Positions 6,358 to 6,663 of a DNA stretch of 6,663 nt are shown here, piece by piece. Source of the DNA: Chloroflexota bacterium (GTDB lineage: Bacteria; Chloroflexota; Limnocylindria; Limnocylindrales; CSP1-4); assembly GCA_005880805.1 (NCBI GenBank), contig VBFZ01000013.1, positions 7,454 to 14,116 on the forward strand, read 5' to 3'. Below the pieces are notes generated by a model, which had not been told where the DNA came from, ran no database searches, and worked only from the letters and a program-made list of their open reading frames with translations. The stretch's first letter is position 1. Every line of letters begins with the position of its first letter. Made by a program: the position numbers and the translations under genes.

Positions 6358-6362
6358 CCGCA

Positions 6363-6663
6363 ATGGACGACGACGGTGCACCGACCGACGCGGTTGCGCA
6401 CAAGCTGAACGTTCGGCAGGCCGCGTTCATCGGCGTCGGCGCGATGGTCGGCGCCGGGATCTTCTCGCTGCTCGGCGCCGCCGGCGAGGTTGCGGGCGCA
6501 GCCGTGTGGCTGTCGTTCGCCCTCGCCGGCCTGATCGCGGCACTGCAGGGCTATTCGTTTGCCAAGCTCGGTGCACGGTATCCGTCGGCCGGCGGCCTGC
6601 TGGAGTACGTCAACCAGGGGTTCGGCGAAGGCCATGTCGCCACGGTCACCGCATGGCTGACGT
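6363..6663 (+). CDS. APC-superfamily amino acid permease (N-terminal part, cut by window edge)
   Basis: One hundred codons are visible with no stop. After a short acidic cytoplasmic N-terminus (MDDDGAPTDAVAH), residues 15-45 carry the TM1 signature of amino acid-polyamine-organocation carriers, with GVGAMVGAGIFSLLGAAG at about 24-41. The GxGIF-like core (GAGIF, 30-34) is the unwound part of TM1 that binds the amino group and carboxylate of the substrate. TM2 follows at about 46-67, then the conserved AKLGARYPSAGG loop and the start of TM3. Such proteins import or exchange amino acids or amines in the cytoplasmic membrane. The substrate cannot be told from this part. The start is supported by GAGGA five bases upstream. 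The gene appears to have its own promoter and a structured leader. Confidence 0.88.
   Translation, partial: MDDDGAPTDAVAHKLNVRQAAFIGVGAMVGAGIFSLLGAAGEVAGAAVWLSFALAGLIAALQGYSFAKLGARYPSAGGLLEYVNQGFGEGHVATVTAWLT

Noticed and set aside
6294..6635. Minus-strand 113-codon open frame opposite the permease start
   Set aside because: The plus strand carries the APC TM1 signature and a well-placed ribosome binding site; the minus frame is a shadow.
1..6663. Search by eye for CRISPR arrays, tRNA/rRNA genes, insertion sequences and attachment sites
   Set aside because: No spaced direct repeats, cloverleaf sequences, transposase motifs or long terminal repeats were seen; coding density is high and ordinary.

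Overview
The window is a 6.7-kb stretch of high-GC bacterial DNA. It holds four complete genes and two genes cut by the window edges, and it is tightly packed with no gene-free stretch above about 165 bases. The GC-rich third positions, the actinobacterial-style MMPL transporter, a leaderless-type GTG start and TAGACT-like -10 boxes suggest a free-living high-GC lineage. An uncultured Chloroflexota (Limnocylindria-like) or an actinobacterium are the best guesses from general impression. No rRNA or other phylogenetic marker is present, so the taxonomy is inference only.

Layout. At the left edge, on the minus strand, is the N-terminal 69 codons of an XRE-type helix-turn-helix regulator (1-209). 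It is divergent from a plus-strand cluster across an 89-bp intergenic region containing two short inverted repeats and a -10-like box. The cluster is an acetyl-CoA acyl/acetyltransferase (thiolase, 299-1543), an NAD(P)+-dependent aldehyde dehydrogenase (1591-3120) and a Nudix hydrolase (3128-3607). Gaps of 47 and 7 bp suggest one transcript. A 98-bp gap with a promoter-like element and a strong Shine-Dalgarno run leads into an 830-residue MMPL/RND-family membrane transporter (3706-6198). After a 164-bp gap with terminator-like hairpins and a structured leader comes the first 100 codons of an APC-superfamily amino acid permease (6363 to the right edge).

How the genes may work together. Thiolase and aldehyde dehydrogenase fit a small catabolic module that oxidises an aldehyde to an acid and makes or breaks acyl-CoA bonds. 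No acyl-CoA synthetase, hydratase or hydroxyacyl-CoA dehydrogenase lies in view, so the pathway cannot be named. The Nudix protein may be a housekeeping passenger. The MMPL transporter and the permease appear to have their own promoters.

Nothing here amounts to a clearly new biological system. The most unusual observation is an insertion of about 60 residues carrying two extra hydrophobic segments in the MMPL transporter, between TM4 with its DYSLF motif and the conserved TAGRAVFFSG segment before TM5. Next are overlapping, mutually exclusive inverted repeats in the leader of the permease gene, and a promoter-to-start spacing at the thiolase that predicts a leaderless GTG-initiated mRNA.
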